In this document: positions 11,841-24,949 of the stretch, piece by piece
How positions within the stretch are numbered: position 1 is the stretch's first letter
Layout: the number at the start of each line of letters is the position of its first letter
DNA from: Albula goreensis
Lineage: Eukaryota > Chordata > Actinopteri > Albuliformes > Albulidae
DNA length: 64,000 nucleotides
Direction of reading: 5' to 3'
Assembly: GCA_022829145.1 (NCBI GenBank)
Contig: CM040753.1
Coordinates: 10,609,884 to 10,673,883, forward strand
Position numbers and translations under genes: made by a program
The notes under the pieces: generated by a model
Seen by the model: only the letters and a program-made list of their open reading frames with translations
The model's database searches: none
Told to the model about the DNA's origin: nothing

Positions 11841-13169
11841 CACTCATAATGCAAAAATATATCTAATTGGTTTCCATTAAAACATTGTGTGACCTGACAT
11901 TAGTTTTTGACCTGCACATCTTAAAACCTCTGGCAAAAACTTTGAGGCTTTTAATATTAACCACCAAATTGTACCGCCAAAGCTCTCACTGTTTGATAAC
12001 TGTTTATGCTTACATATAAGATGTGATTCTTTTTTCTGTCTGCATGACAATGATTGGTCCAAGCGCATGAAATAGTCCATCATAAGCAATCAGAGCAGAG
12101 TGCGCATGAATGAAGAAGAAAACAGCATTGCCATTATGACTGAATGCAAGCTCAGACCTTAATCCTTTCAGCATATGTTTGTATGCTTTAAATACTTCTG
12201 TTCAGTACTGCTGGCAGGAACATGACTGGTGTAAGAAGTCAAAATGTAATTCTAATGCAGAACACAGGGAGACAGAAATGAATAATGAACTAATTCAAAG
12301 CACAGTCAAGTTTACAGAGCACCCCACACGTGCAATATATTATAAAGCAATGATGAACGTTTAAGGTAACCTGTCCAAACAGTTTTACACTGAACGGAAC
12401 CGGAGCCAGACTGCCACAGCTGATAATGAGGCCTAAGGATGTCAGAGATGTTAGATGGGGTCAGGCTTTCAGCCCATCGACAGTCATTATTTAACCAACA
12501 TCATCTCTGCAAGCTTTATTTAAAAGTTATTTCAGCAAGTTCATACTGTAAATACATTGAAGATGCATCATGATACAGGGCAACCACATTTAGCATTTTG
12601 CCTTTCATGTTTAATGAAGTTTCATTGCAGGTTTGTCTCTGACTCATTCCTTATTTTAACAAAAATAATAGCCCTCAAAGCAGTAATTCTATCAGCTCAG
12701 TTGCCACAGATTCTGCAACTCTTCAGTTATGAAGACAATACAGTGTGTTCTCTTTCATCATGAAAACATTTTGATGTTGTATTGTTTTTTTCATTCAATT
12801 TACAAACAGGAACACACTCTATGAATTTGTTTGTGCTTGTATTCTGTCTCGGGTAATTGAAACAGCTATGTTTCAGAATCAACAAATTATCGTAATTTAA
12901 AATGCATGAATGTTGATCAGAAATTCAGAATGAGAATGAGACATGCATCTTAACTCATTGACAGAGAGCGTAAAGCAGATTTTTGGCTTCAGGTAGCTTA
13001 TAATTAAATTAGAAGTTTGAACACAAGTTATAGGAACTTCTGCATCATCTATAAAAAAATGTTTCATTGTTGCTCACTTCTTATCCATCTAAATTCCCTT
13101 TTATGTATTTATAGGGAAAATGTAATGTGCTGATAATATCGAGGAAGGGATTCTGCTCAATTTGAAAAC
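11841..13169. other. AT-rich spacer
   Basis: No genes or repeats are recognised; frames are at most 70 codons. 12380-12500 is a little richer in GC. Confidence 0.5.
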
Positions 13170-13700
13170 CCAATAAAAGTCTTCTTCACATTTATTTTTG
13201 AATTGGGCCATAAATCTAATCATACACATTATTGCTTGCTTCGCACAAAATTTTTGAGTGGTAATTAATTTTTAATGTTGAATTAAGAAATTTTCTTTGG
13301 GTATGCGAAGTGCACAGATCTTAATTACTGCCATCAGATTGTAACAGCTTTGTCATAATTCTAATTTCATTCAATTTCATTAGAACTTCTGACAATTATC
13401 TTTGGGTGACCTGCAAGGCCTGCCTACATTAGTGACTGAAGCTGGATTCATTATTTTGATGAAACTCCTCATAACCCTTAAGATCGTGCACTGCTCTGCC
13501 ATCTGGGTGAGCTGGAGATGGCTCCTGCACATGCTAAACCAGCACCAAGATGTTCACATAATGCGGCATAAGAGAACTGACACTGTGATAGGCTGGGAGG
13601 ATAAAACAGATAGATTGATATTGGGCTGCTTGAGGAGCCTGTTTGTGAGAGAGCACTGACTCACAGCGGTTTCCTGCGCACACAAACATTTCTCACTCGG
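13170..13700. promoter_or_regulatory. Candidate regulatory block, homeodomain-rich
   Basis: The left half is AT-rich but not simple-sequence, with a TAATTA core (13262-13267) and several TAAT/ATTA words. The right half (13400-13660) is GC-balanced. Frames of 85 and 128 codons on opposite strands overlap and show no domain; the reverse one runs into the adjacent (GT)n repeat. Confidence 0.25.
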
Positions 13701-13732
13701 GCTATCATCATCACCACAGGTCACTAATAACA

Positions 13733-13746
13733 GTGTGTGTGTGTTC

Positions 13747-13787
<41 letters not shown>

Positions 13788-13790
13788 TGC
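13733..13790. repeat. (GT)n microsatellite
   Basis: TG/GT dinucleotides with interruptions at 13744-13749 and 13781. Confidence 0.96.
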
Positions 13791-14319
13791 ACAAATGATG
13801 GTAATCAAAGGTAGATAAATGGATGCTTTGCAACACAGCTGAAACAGTATGAAATGGCACACTGCAAACAAGCAGATATCAGAAGTGGAGAGGATGATGA
13901 AGTCTCTGGCGTTGTCAGTTTTATTGACAAGGGAATTCATTCAGCCAGAAAAGCCTCATGAAAAACTGAGTGTCCACCACTGACTCCCCTCCCCATCCAT
14001 ACAAAAGGCCAAAAATACCCATATGAGAGAAATTCTGAAGCTGGCAGTTTGAATGTGTCTGACTACAGATTTGTAGATATTCCATTACATTGGAACTCCA
14101 AGTCTTTCATCATCAATGACACCTGTCCTCATCAGCTTTGTAACATAGGAGATATATAATTTTGCAATGGTGGGGCAAGATGGCTTTAGGTAACAATGTT
14201 TCTGCCCAGCTTTGTAGTGTATTGCATATTCACATATGGCACATATTCACTATAGCACAGGATCACCTGGCATAGCTGGGACAATATGAAAGGCTTCATT
14301 GGATGGCTGCTTTCAATCC
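13791..14319. other. Spacer
   Basis: Nothing is recognised. Confidence 0.5.
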
Positions 14320-14610
14320 TGATTGTTGAGTTTTGGGGTCACCCCGTTGTGGGTGTCCCAAATAAATGCATTGACCGCCATGTGTTTGTATGGAGTGTGG
14401 GGAGTAATTACATTCCTCCCTCCTGAGGCGAGTCACCTCTAAACAAGCTGTTAAACAAAGCATCACACAACCCATTTACAGCCAGCATCTCTCAGCTCCA
14501 CAGCTGCCTGCTTTTTTCAAACAGAGAACACAAAAATGAAAGAGGGCATTTTCTTCTCTCATCTCCAAGCTTTTATTTATGTACATTTTTATTGACTGGC
14601 TGCTAGTCAA
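14320..14610. promoter_or_regulatory. Candidate regulatory block
   Basis: Contains the odd palindrome GGGGTCACCCC (14335-14345) and a TAATTA core (14405-14410) immediately followed by a TEAD-type CATTCC (14411-14416). A CpG-containing GAGGCGAGTCACC comes next. There is no coding signature. Regulatory function is inferred from motif density alone. Confidence 0.28.
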
Positions 14611-15419
14611 TGTTAGATTCCACTGAACGGACAATCAAGTCAGCCCAATGTTTTAGGAGGGGAAAAAACATCTGGTATTTGAACTGTTTGTTACTGTGGA
14701 CTAACAGTTAATATGCACAGCATTACTTTGTTCTTGGTGCAAACAAAATAGATGTAAATTTGTCCGAGTTTATAAAGAGAATGCCGTGGCTGATGTGAAC
14801 AAAGAAAAGCCAGACATATGCAGAGTTAAAGTACTCATTATTGATGTCTGGGCAAGGACTTTATCTCAAAACAGATGCAAACTATTGCATCCTAGTGAAT
14901 AGATTGTTTGCAGAAGTCTGTAAAAGCTCAATAAATTCTGCCAATATCTGCCCACAACTGCACTTTGTGAAAATTTCACATTAAATCTTTACTCAAAGAC
15001 AAGAGAGGGAAGTGTATTAGGGAAATTGTACATTGTGGATTGCATGTTCATATAAAGAAAAGGCAAGGAGGTAGTACATTTGAATAAACTGAGTGTTATT
15101 GATGCAGATGAGCTGTGTCTCAGTCATACAGCACAGACAATGAAACATTCCCTCAGCAGTACAGTGATGAGGTGAATCAGAGTTCTTGGTTCTCTCAGGT
15201 GAATCCATATTGAATGTTACATTCCTTTCCCTTTTTAAAGAGGTGCATTGGCTTTTATTCATTGGTATGGTGGTGAGGCCTGCTTTTAGGGCAAAAATAA
15301 TCTTTGCCTGCTCCACTCACACAAAAAATATTACCCAAAGCTCCAAAATGTGTTTGTCTTTCACCCTTATTTTATATGACACTTAACCTTGCATTTGCTG
15401 TAATATTTTAATAGTTGTA
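14611..15419. other. Spacer
   Basis: AT-rich; a 99-codon reverse frame (15017-15316) overlaps a forward one and has no domain. Confidence 0.5.
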
Positions 15420-15570
15420 ATGACCTGCTGTTCCGAGCAGTGGCAGGCAAAGCCACCTGCTTCAATTACCTTGGCATTAGCACTTCATTTTCCATTATTG
15501 AGCATGGACTTTTAATTAGAATAACAGCAAGAATACATCAGCTCATTAGCATGCGTGCACACACCCTGGA
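15420..15570. promoter_or_regulatory. Candidate regulatory block with POU and homeodomain words
   Basis: A compact block with TAATTA (15513-15518) and an octamer variant ATTAGCAT (15545-15552), the reverse of ATGCTAAT, followed by ATGCGTGCAC. The combination of ATTA cores and POU-type words is common in developmental enhancers of neural and mesenchymal genes; here it is only suggestive. Confidence 0.28.
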
Positions 15571-16739
15571 ATAATATATTGGAAGAACACAAGCTTTTTA
15601 AATTAGAGTAGTTGGTTTTTAGGTGACAAATTATCATATGTTAGGAGTGCAATTTATGAAAATTGGGAGAAATAGTCTTTCTGGAAGAGAAATAACCTCT
15701 CACTTAGAAAAATGGAACATTGAAAAGATACCAAATGGGAATGTGTCACAACTGCTGAAAAAATAATTTTCATATAATAATTCATAACTGCATTTATATA
15801 TGATCATTTTGTTATGCTAACACAAAATATGAGCCTAAACATTGAAGAACGGGAGAGCAAGAAGGCAGATGAGAGTACACGACTAACTACAAGCACAGAG
15901 GAAAACTGCCTCTGTCCACTGACCACTGCAGCTTCTGACTCTTGTGCTGAAGCAATTTCCAGTGTTTAAAGGCATTTAAAACATAAACTTACAATAAAAC
16001 AATAAAACTTAGTTTAAATATTTATATACATGCATTCGTGGTTAATTTTAAAATGAGACCAATAAATAAATTAGTTTCGAAACCTATTTTTCTGTGGGTT
16101 TTGATGATCGGAAGAAGTTAAGGTAAACACAATTATGTCTGAAGCTTTAGATGGTCGATTGTAAATGGCTTCCTTCCCGCTTCATTCTTTATGTAAAATG
16201 CATGATCTCCAGCAAGTAACTGAACAATGAATTGCTGTATTACTCAGTGGACACCAGAGAGCGCTGCTGCACTGTTAAAAACAGTGGGCACGAACCTTTT
16301 ATCTGAGCTGATACTAATTTCATTAATATATAAATACAACTTAATGAATCTGGAAAGACAGATGATGCTTAAATTATGTTTAATTTGACCACTTTAAATA
16401 GCACTAAGGAGAACTTTTGGGAAAAATGGCCACTAAAGCAGTCACACCAATGGTAGTGTGCAAGGAATTTTACAGCAGAGCGTAAACATTTATTTTCTCT
16501 TTGGAAGAAGAAGTCTGGATAGGTCTTCATTTATTATATACGTTAAAAATAGCATGTGACATTGAAAAAGACAGAATATTGTATATTACAAATGTAATTG
16601 TCTCACATCTATAAATAAATATGGTGAGGGCAAAAGGAATGCATTTAAAATAGTGTTCTGACCAGCTATGTCTTTGATAGCTGGGCGATGTTTTAGGAGT
16701 TTTAATTTATGCTGCCATTTTATGCAGTATGGGTATAGG
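15571..16739. other. AT-rich spacer
   Basis: Mostly AT-rich with no coding signal. It contains the CTCF-like word listed at 16251. Confidence 0.5.
16251..16264 (+). promoter_or_regulatory. CTCF-like motif candidate
   Basis: ACACCAGAGAGCGC matches 12 of 14 positions of the forward CTCF consensus CCASYAGRKGGCRS. It sits inside an otherwise AT-rich spacer, where such a GC-rich word stands out. Confidence 0.28.
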
Positions 16740-17080
16740 GAAATGGAGGATGACTGAGGAAGCTTGTAGATCCAGGCATCTCTGAGTGGTCTCATAGGCC
16801 ACTGCGATTATCTATTCATGCTGGACCAAAGAGACCTTCCCTGTCCAAACACCTGTAGGGCATGGGGGCTCGGCATGCCTGCGTCTCCCTCAGACCCCTC
16901 CCACTGTCTCTGCCTCCTCCGGCTCTGGGGGACTGAAGTTTCTGGAAGGAAGCCTGTTCGGTATGGACTGGCTCCAGACCCGTTGACCCGAGCGGAGTCC
17001 GCTGCCCTCATACATCTGCAGCCTGCAGCTTTGACTGGACTGGGGGGTGGCGAGGGGGGGCGTCCACAAATGCAGAACAC
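16740..17080. promoter_or_regulatory. GC-rich block
   Basis: High GC with several CpGs (GCTCGGCATGCCTGCGTCTCC, GACCCGAGCGGAGTCCGC) and a G-run GGGGGG near 17056. Forward (16818-17195) and reverse (16808-17080) frames overlap over most of the block, as GC-rich DNA often allows; neither gives a recognised protein. A non-coding regulatory element or unannotated exon is possible. Confidence 0.25.
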
Positions 17081-17159
17081 TGAGATTTTTTTTTATGCCG
17101 AAAACAATGAGGGCGGGCAGAACAGAGACAGTGGTTTCTATTTACAATTTATCAGAGAG

Positions 17160-17720
17160 CAGTACTTTAGTGCTGATTTTCCTACGTTTCTATGACACAT
17201 GCAAATTATTCATCACTACACAGAGAGTTTTAATACGGCATGCTTTAATATGGCAATAAATATAGCATACGTTGTACAGAAGGCACATAGGTGCTCAAAT
17301 GTCATCTCTGCAAAAAAACACACCTCTGGTAAACAGCGTGGCACCTGTCGGAATGAAATATCTATTCTTAGCGTTTTGAATATCAGGCCTCAGCAGTAAT
17401 GAATTTGAGAACACAATGGCGCACATGGCTGCTCAACAGAACATTTGCACAGAGTAATATGCGAATCCCCCAGCCTCTGCTCATTACCAGTGACAGATGA
17501 TCATTGTCCGAGAGGTCAGAACCATTCCCACCATGCGTCAGAGACAGAACAGTGGCCCGTTGAAACGATCAATGACAATCCAGTTAGGGCTGCTTCATTT
17601 TACTATCTCTGCACGGCTGTTCCCTCGCATCCACTGCCTAATAAAAGGAAACAGCCATAAACCTCCTTCAGACTGCCAACTTTATATACCGTGCTGTATG
17701 GGGGCTCTGCATATGAATCT
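17160..17720. promoter_or_regulatory. Candidate conserved non-coding element with POU octamer
   Basis: Contains an exact octamer ATGCAAAT (17199-17206) directly followed by TATTCAT, and a MEIS/PREP-type TGACAG (17491-17496). CpGs are kept (CTACG, TACGG, GCGTGG, GTCGG, GGCGCAC, CGAAACGATC). Composition is even and free of simple repeats for more than 500 bases. Three short frames have no domain. This is one of the better enhancer candidates by appearance. Confidence 0.35.
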
Positions 17721-17779
17721 ACATTGACGATACATACACATACATACGTACATGTATAGTTGTAATAAATATATAAATA

Positions 17780-18250
17780 GATGAGCGCACTCCAATGAAT
17801 TATGACTTCAAGACAAAAAAAGCAAATGTTTTCCCATATGATATCTTGAATTCACAACATTATTTACCTCTTGTTTGAAATTCATTGCTTGTTCTCCTGT
17901 ACTTTGGATTGCAGTTCCACCTTAATAAATCTCCCCCTTCCTTCCCTCCAAAGTGTGTCTGCCTTTATAACAAAACAAATTGTTTTATTGTGGAGCGTGC
18001 CCTCAGCTCACTGAGCAGGGCCTGCCCACTGCCTGCTCTGTCGCAGGGCTAACACCGCTGATCTTGATTAGTTCACCGCCAGATTGTAAGAGCTCCCATT
18101 ATCCACAGCTCATGCTGTAAGAAGGAAACTTGGCTATTTTATTTCCTGGCCTCTACATTATCTAGCTAACAAGCTTATTCTGACTAACACATCATTAATT
18201 CTGGCCTGAGTAACACATCTCTTCCTTGACTGCTTTCACTGGCTGGTGTT
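17780..18250. promoter_or_regulatory. Candidate conserved non-coding element
   Basis: Repeat-free and compositionally smooth. It carries a RUNX-like TTGTGG, a GC-rich centre (17990-18090) with CpGs (GAGCGTG, GTCGCAGG, ACCGCTG, CACCGCC), and TAAT words toward 18195. There is no reading frame of interest. Confidence 0.3.
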
Positions 18251-18557
18251 TGCCATTATTTTGCAGGGTGCAAGATTGTAGTAGATTTTTCCATTGTGCA
18301 GAATGCAAATTAATCCCAAGTTTCATAGAAAAAAAAGTGTAGGAAGAGGAAAAAAATACAACATATAGGATCTGGGTGAGAGGTTTTGTCTCAAGTTGAA
18401 GTGTTAACGAAAGTACCATTACATTTCCTGTGTTCCCTCCTATTCTCCTAATATGCTAGATTTCTATTATGAGGAAGTAAGATTTATTTCAGGGGTGGTT
18501 TAGAATAATTTAATGAATCAAAGTTAATCTATCATTAGGTTAGTAAAAGCTGGACTC

Positions 18558-18581
18558 TATATATATATATATATATATATA
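18558..18581. repeat. (TA)n microsatellite
   Basis: Twelve TA dinucleotides. Confidence 0.97.
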
Positions 18582-19440
18582 CCATAAATGCGTTTCCATA
18601 GACAGCTGTGCTGTAAATGTATATTGGACCTATGGCGAGGACTCAGTGATAGTTCCTACATCCCCTGCAAGGACAATGAATGAACTGAGTTATGGGGTGA
18701 TATGGGAGGAAAGGAGGAATATTTCCCATGTAAATTATAGCAAGATGTAGCCAGAGGTACAAGGGTGCAGCACGGACATCAAGCACCACCATCACTGTGG
18801 ATCATTACCCCAGTCTGCTCATCCATGGGATGCTCCAAACACAGAGATAATAGGAAGCATATTTAAATTCTCTGGTTTCAATCATCTGGGGCTTGAACTC
18901 TCTGTCCACCGCTGCATGCGCAGATATTTGAGCCACAATGTCAGTCCTCCAGCAAATTAAGAACCTGCTTAATTCTCCGTCCCAGACATTTTGTTCTGGA
19001 ACATCTTAGCAGAATACGAAGTGCTAGACTAAGCCTTTGAAATATGTTCTGAGTCTCTCTCAGGTCTAGTTTAGTCTAGCCATTCCTGGTGGCCAAACTG
19101 ATGACCTCCTCGGCTCTTTAAAGGTTATGGCAAAATGCCAGTTGTAATTCTTTGTTTTGCCTCCTACATTCCGCAGTCTGGCCTGCACAGAGTCAGCCAG
19201 ACAGCTGATGACCAAGTTAAGTTTTTCTCACACAAGGGGAAACTTTTCTCTGCCTGTACAGAGCGAACGCTCCGATTTGCTGGTGTCCTTGAAGATATGA
19301 TGTGTTTAATTGCTGGGAAAAGAATAATGAACCACCCGCTAGTTTAATGGCACATTGTCATGTGTCGCCTCGCCTCTTTCAGGCACACAAATAGACTAGG
19401 CAGCCATTGATTAAGACCACTGAAGGCCATGATGTAGAAT
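18582..19440. promoter_or_regulatory. Candidate regulatory block(s)
   Basis: Balanced composition throughout. The densest part is 18900-19420, with CpGs at GAGCGAACGCTCCG (near 19262) and CGCCTCGCC (near 19367). GAGCGAACGCTC contains the partial palindrome GAGCG-AA-CGCTC. The 70-codon forward frame (19135-19347) has no domain. Confidence 0.25.
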
Positions 19441-20379
19441 TTTGCAAAGATGTTCTTAATTCATTTATTTTGTGAGCTCCACAGGAACATCCTAAAACAA
19501 TACATCCTAAAACTGCACAGCTACTGGTTCATTATTCTTTGCAATTAAAGAATAATGACAAAATTAAAGAATTAAAAGACATTGAAAAATGAAACATGAG
19601 ACTGGATGTCGTCCATCACCTCATGTAGCCTGGATGTTTGCGAACACAGGCAATCGCCTTCACAGGACACGAAAAAAAATCGCCTTCATGGAGAATGACC
19701 TTATATTGTGGTGCCAATGTACAGCAGAAATACCCCCCCCAGCATCATAATAACCCCCCAGTAAAGCTTCCAAACATCCAGAATGCCCCAGAACCTTCCC
19801 TCTCCAAGTTTATGTCTATGTATTATTCTCCCAGTGTTCCTCTGAGGTTGCAGGAATGTTATGAGCTATATTATCACTAGCTTTAATTACAGTTACCTGG
19901 CAACAAGCAAGCAACTTACCATAATTTCTTATTCAAAGCCAGTGCTGAGTTTTGAATTAGACATAATAAAACACATATCTGTGCCTTTAAAATGCCATTG
20001 TAGGTTTGTTCAATTTATGTTCATTGAAAGTAGGAATTTCTCATAAAACAGATTAAGAATACTATTTCTTCCTGTGTCCATCTGACCAGGCGAATATTGA
20101 ATTGGCAAAAATCATTTTCACAAACATGTAGACGCTAAGGAGCAGCGGGATCACAAAAAAAATATAGGGCTGAAAATAATAATTACTGTGTTACTAAAGC
20201 GAACATTTGATTTTTAAATTGTCTGTCACAAATTATGTATTAGCAGTATTAATTTATGCAGTGTTTACTTGTAGGGAAAACAAAACAAAAACAAACAAAC
20301 AAAAAAAAAACAAATTTTATCAAAATGTGGCTTAGTGGCTGCAGGGATATAAAAAACAAAGGCTGATGTAACTAAGTGT
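19441..20379. other. AT-rich spacer with A-rich tract
   Basis: AT-rich; an A/C-rich low-complexity tract at 20279-20313. Nothing else is recognised. Confidence 0.5.
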
Positions 20380-20760
20380 TTGCCCTCACATGAGAATTCC
20401 TCCCCAGGCTTACAGCGCTGCTGCCTCGTCTCCTCCAGCTACAATCAGAGTCGGGTCATGGTGGGGGGCAGCAGCCTAAGAGGTCACTCACAGAGACCCT
20501 TTCTAATCTGAGGGACTTCACGCTACCCGCAAGAATACAGTAATTATAGTGAGATGGAGCCCCCACATATTGGCGGGATGCAGGCCCCTGGCGCATGCAA
20601 TCAGAGAGGGCTCTCAGACCTGCAGGAAAGCCGGGGCCGAACTCTTTGAAAGGAAATGTAGCAACATTTCAATGCCATATCTGCAGGGAGGATTTCTGCA
20701 TTGTTTAGATATTCATTTATTGTTTATTTCAAAGCTGATAATTCAGTCTGTCTGGTAGAC
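20380..20760. promoter_or_regulatory. Candidate regulatory block
   Basis: A GC-rich, CpG-retaining block containing TAATTA (20541-20546), an E2F-like TTGGCGGG (20570-20577) and GGCGCATGC. It passes abruptly into AT-rich flanks on both sides. There is no coding signature. Confidence 0.3.
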
Positions 20761-22956
20761 CTCCAAGTCTAAATAATAGCTAATCTAAACCTTTGCTGTT
20801 TGGAGAGTGTGTATTAAATTAGTTTGTACAGAGTGTGTTCATAAAATTGCTTGAAATGAAGTCACACATATGTCACTCATTGAAAAAAAGACCATGACCA
20901 TCCTGCAGTAAAATAATAGAAACTTTAGGGTGGTGAAAAAAATATCTATCCATTTGCATTCTCAGATTCATGACAAATTGATCATCAAATTGACATCATG
21001 AAATATTTCATTTCTAATTTTAACGACTGGTTGTCCATTGTGATATTCTGTTCGGTTTCATGTATTTATTACCATTAGCTCCAAATGAGCCCCCTGTGGT
21101 TTTACACACACTCTAACAAACGGAAGCTGGAACTCATCTTCAGTTGTCACAAAGCCAGCAAAGGAAATAACACCCTTTGAGTTAGAGTTGATGGGATGGG
21201 CATGTAATTGTGACTGGCTTGAAAAGCTTCTCCTTCTAAGAACAGTTATGAGTTTGTACATTCATGGACATACATTTTACCATGGAACAAGATAAGTATA
21301 AATTTGTTTGGGCATAAAATAATGATGCATGTGGTGGTATATTAATCCAAATTCTAAATAAGCTGTTTTCTGACTTGGAATTTCAAAAAAAAAAAAAAAC
21401 TACATTGCTACCACAGCATTTCATCAAAATAATTTACTAGCTAGCAACCACATATATAGCTTTTCATTACAGCTAAAGTTAGCTGTTTGCATTTCACTTC
21501 AAATGAAAGCACTGAACTGCAGCTATTGCACTAGTAAACTAGCTAGTCACATGCTGTCAGTGCACACTTTTATTAGATGGCATTTCTACCTAGCTGCATA
21601 ATTATAATTTAAATTGAACCACATGAACATAAAATATACTGGTGTCTACTCATTTTCACATGACACAAACATATTATATGGCCATGGTCATCAAATGTCA
21701 ACCTATGGGCTGCAACAGACCCTCCATAAAATACTTTTGGCCCTTCAAGCCTCCCCCATAAAAAGAATTAATACTTAACATAAATCCCACATACTCAACT
21801 ATTTATTCAGGCTACACTGCTTAGAAATGTTACAGGATATTAATTAATTGATGAGAAAACAGACTGCACTGTTATCAGTATGTGGGAAAAATAAAAATTA
21901 AATACAAGCTATCAAAAACAAAGGAGGGTGAATTTTCCAGTATAAATGAAGCACTCTAATGAAGCTCAAAACTCACATATTCCCACAGGTTATAAGGTGA
22001 TTCCAAAACACAGAGAGAATAACACCATTTACCTGTAATGATTCACTCTGTATCCTGTTGGAGGTACAAATTACTCACTGACATTGGCAACTTACTCTTT
22101 CCTACAAAAGTGTAGAGAAGTGGAGTGAGTAATCAAGTTTCACTAGATTGTAGAACTGTAACAGGAAAAAAAAACACTGCAAAAGAATAAAAATAGCGGT
22201 GCTCATTCACAACACAACAATAGATTGTTTAAACAACCAATTGCTTCAACTTTTCAACAACAATATACATAAAAAGATAAATGTCCTCAGGCAAGGACAA
22301 ACTGTGAGTCTGGTCAGCAAAAATGCGGTTATCAATTCAATAACATATTATCTAATCTGTTATTCATTTTTATTATTAGATCACACAAATGATGTGCCAT
22401 GTATGATCTTCAAGGACAAAGCCTCCAGTGTCATTTACGTCTGTGTAACTGTGGATACAGGCATGGTCGATTTTTCTTTCCATAGCCTAAATAGCATTAC
22501 TCTTTACATGACATATACAGAAAACAAATTCTATCACTGATATGACAAGTAATACACATCAGTTCAACTGACATCGACAGTGTAGTTATCATCATGTTTA
22601 TGGCCAAGACTGATATTTGAATGTATGTATTTGCATGTAATATGTTTTTTCAATATGCATGTGTGATTAAAATGGTTATGGTATGTATGAGTAACATTAC
22701 TTGGCTGAAGACTGCCCCCGATATCTACACATCTCAATGAGCAGGTATAATGCCTTTGCATTCTGGATCCTCCAATACCACAAAAAACTGTTTTTCCATT
22801 TATCCTTCTGAACTTCCCTGTCAGAAATGAAACAAACATGTAGAACAAGCATAATAAAAGGTTTTCTAACTGTACTCTGGTAATACTCAAATTAGGACTG
22901 TGCTCCTGTACCTCTCAGGAATAGCCATGTATCGCCTGTGAGTGACTTAGAGAATA
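20761..22956. other. AT-rich spacer
   Basis: No gene is supported; frames of up to 113 codons lack domains. A poly(A) run lies at 21385-21399. AGCT words are clustered at 21436-21600, including two exact copies of ACTAGCTAG at 21436 and 21538. A possible but unproved hAT-like fragment near 21690 was not called. Confidence 0.5.
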
Positions 22957-22991
22957 AGAGAGAGAGAGAGAGAGACGGAGAGAGAGAGAGG
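22957..22991. repeat. (AG)n microsatellite
   Basis: AG dinucleotides with one ACGG interruption. Confidence 0.95.
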
Positions 22992-23079
22992 TAAAAAAAG
23001 GTCTGTGGACACCAAACACAGCCCAGCATCATTATGGTGAAGAATGTGCTTCATGAATAAAGTGTGATGGTTTGGAAAA

Positions 23080-23780
23080 ATGAGCTGTTTGAATTCTTAA
23101 CAAATGCAATCTGTTAGCATTTAATATGGCAGGTGGGGGAAGTGATAGCCTGGGTGCTCGCTCAGCCTCATCACGGAGTCGGACTAAATAGGTACATCCA
23201 CACAGATTAGTGTTAAACTGCAGCCCTGGGTCTGGGAGCTGGAGCTGGTGCATGGCGCACACCGTGCGGCGCGCTGCCCTGGGTAGAGCTCTGAATTCAC
23301 TCTGCCTATTACTGGCATTGCCAAACAGGGTGTCTTTCTGCTCCCTTTCACTACCAGGCCCAGGTGGCATGCATTTTCATTTTTTGCACCTAACTGGGCA
23401 TCTGGCGGAGAGATCTCTGAAACAGTTTGAGACTTCCATAGTTAATGGCTAGGGGATTAGTCCTGAGAATAATCCCTTTCTTCACAGGGGGATTACAGCA
23501 CTTTTTCAATTTCCTACTTGAAGCATCATAAGCTATTTCTGAAAGCACATGGGCCATTTCTGAAAGCAGGCTTTTGGGAACATGCTTTGCCAAGCTGAAT
23601 AACAATCAGAGAGGCCTCCCGCTTCCTGCTGCTGCATTAAAACTTCCAGGGGTTCCCACTGGTGACTCATTGGAACAAACAGGCTCCTGTCAATATGGTG
23701 TGTTCTTCAGATATACTTCAGACATTATCCTCTCGGCTATTACCAACGCAAAACATCCAGGGCCATTGTGGAAACCTAAA
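23080..23780. promoter_or_regulatory. Candidate regulatory block with CpG cluster
   Basis: A CpG cluster lies at 23155-23280 (CTCGCTC, CACGGAGTCGG, GGCGCACACCGTGCGGCGCGC). The sequence stays balanced to about 23780. Overlapping frames on both strands (112 and 80 codons) are expected from the GC content and show no domain. Confidence 0.3.
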
Positions 23781-24949
23781 CCCAGGATGGATAACAAAGA
23801 TACTAAACAAAAGGCTATCCATCAAATGAATTGCTGGCCCAAGAGATGGTATATTTTAAATTGAATGTACGTAAGTGGTCAAACATGAGCAAAAATGATT
23901 GTTTGTCTGAGTAGTTGACTAGACAATATCAACTTACCAATACAACTTCATTTTACTGCACACTAATTACCTATTTTTCATTATGCAGTCCAGTGTCAAA
24001 CCTGCACCTAATTACCATGTATGCCTCTTGTTCTGCTGACAGAACTCAACCTGATTTTTTTTTAGGTTGCCATGTTATACCCTCATCTGAATCCCCCTTA
24101 GTTTTCATTTGGCTAACAGGGAACAGATTAGGTAATTCATCAAACGTTTTTAATTCCATACCAGTCTAATAGTCCTTCTTTCTGCTTTGTAATAGGCCTT
24201 GGTATTTTACATATGGTTGGAGCCTAGAACTGCGCACAATATCCTATATATATTATTCTGGTGGTCTTTTTTTTTACTGTTATAGGACAATGACTAGATC
24301 CTTGTCTTTAATCAGTTGTGCTCAATGATATTGTTAAGAAAAGCAAGGTATTTCATCAAAGTATTTCAAAGAGTTCATATACCATACTTAAACTGAACCT
24401 TAAATTAAATCTTATCACCCACATCTGATTCCTAAGTAAATGCACATGATGTTGCAGTTGCTAATAAATAACATTTTAGTTTAACATGGATTTTGAAATA
24501 ATTACTGCATACTTTCTGTTGTTTGTTAAACAAACATTTGAGAAAACTCATTCATATTTGATATAAAAATGAATGCTTTAGCATACACTCAAGTTTTCAA
24601 CAATTATTAAATATTGTGTCAAATGAGACTCTTTTTTATTATCCATATCATTATTTAGTTCTCTGATATAAAATTGCCTCGATAAAAGTACATTTTATGT
24701 AGTATCATTTCCAAAGTACATGATTCATGGCTTTAAAACTAAAACACTCCAATGTCCACATAAAACACAAAATTACATTAGAATAGTATTATTACCACAA
24801 CATACAAAAACAGCTATTAATATCAAATATTTGCTGCCACATTACAAGAATTGGGAATTTTTTTGTTTCCATTCTAGGAAACTGGGCTGTATATACAGCT
24901 ATCTTCACTTTGGGCATATTGTTGATGACAAAAGTTAATTATTCCTGCG
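23781..24949. other. AT-rich spacer
   Basis: Strongly AT-rich, particularly 24190-24950. Nothing is recognised. Confidence 0.55.

Noticed and set aside
21690-21770. hAT-like terminal sequence (CTATGGGCTGCAACAGACC ... TTTTGGCCC)
   Set aside because: It resembles some hAT ends, but I found no matching inverted end or 8-base duplication.
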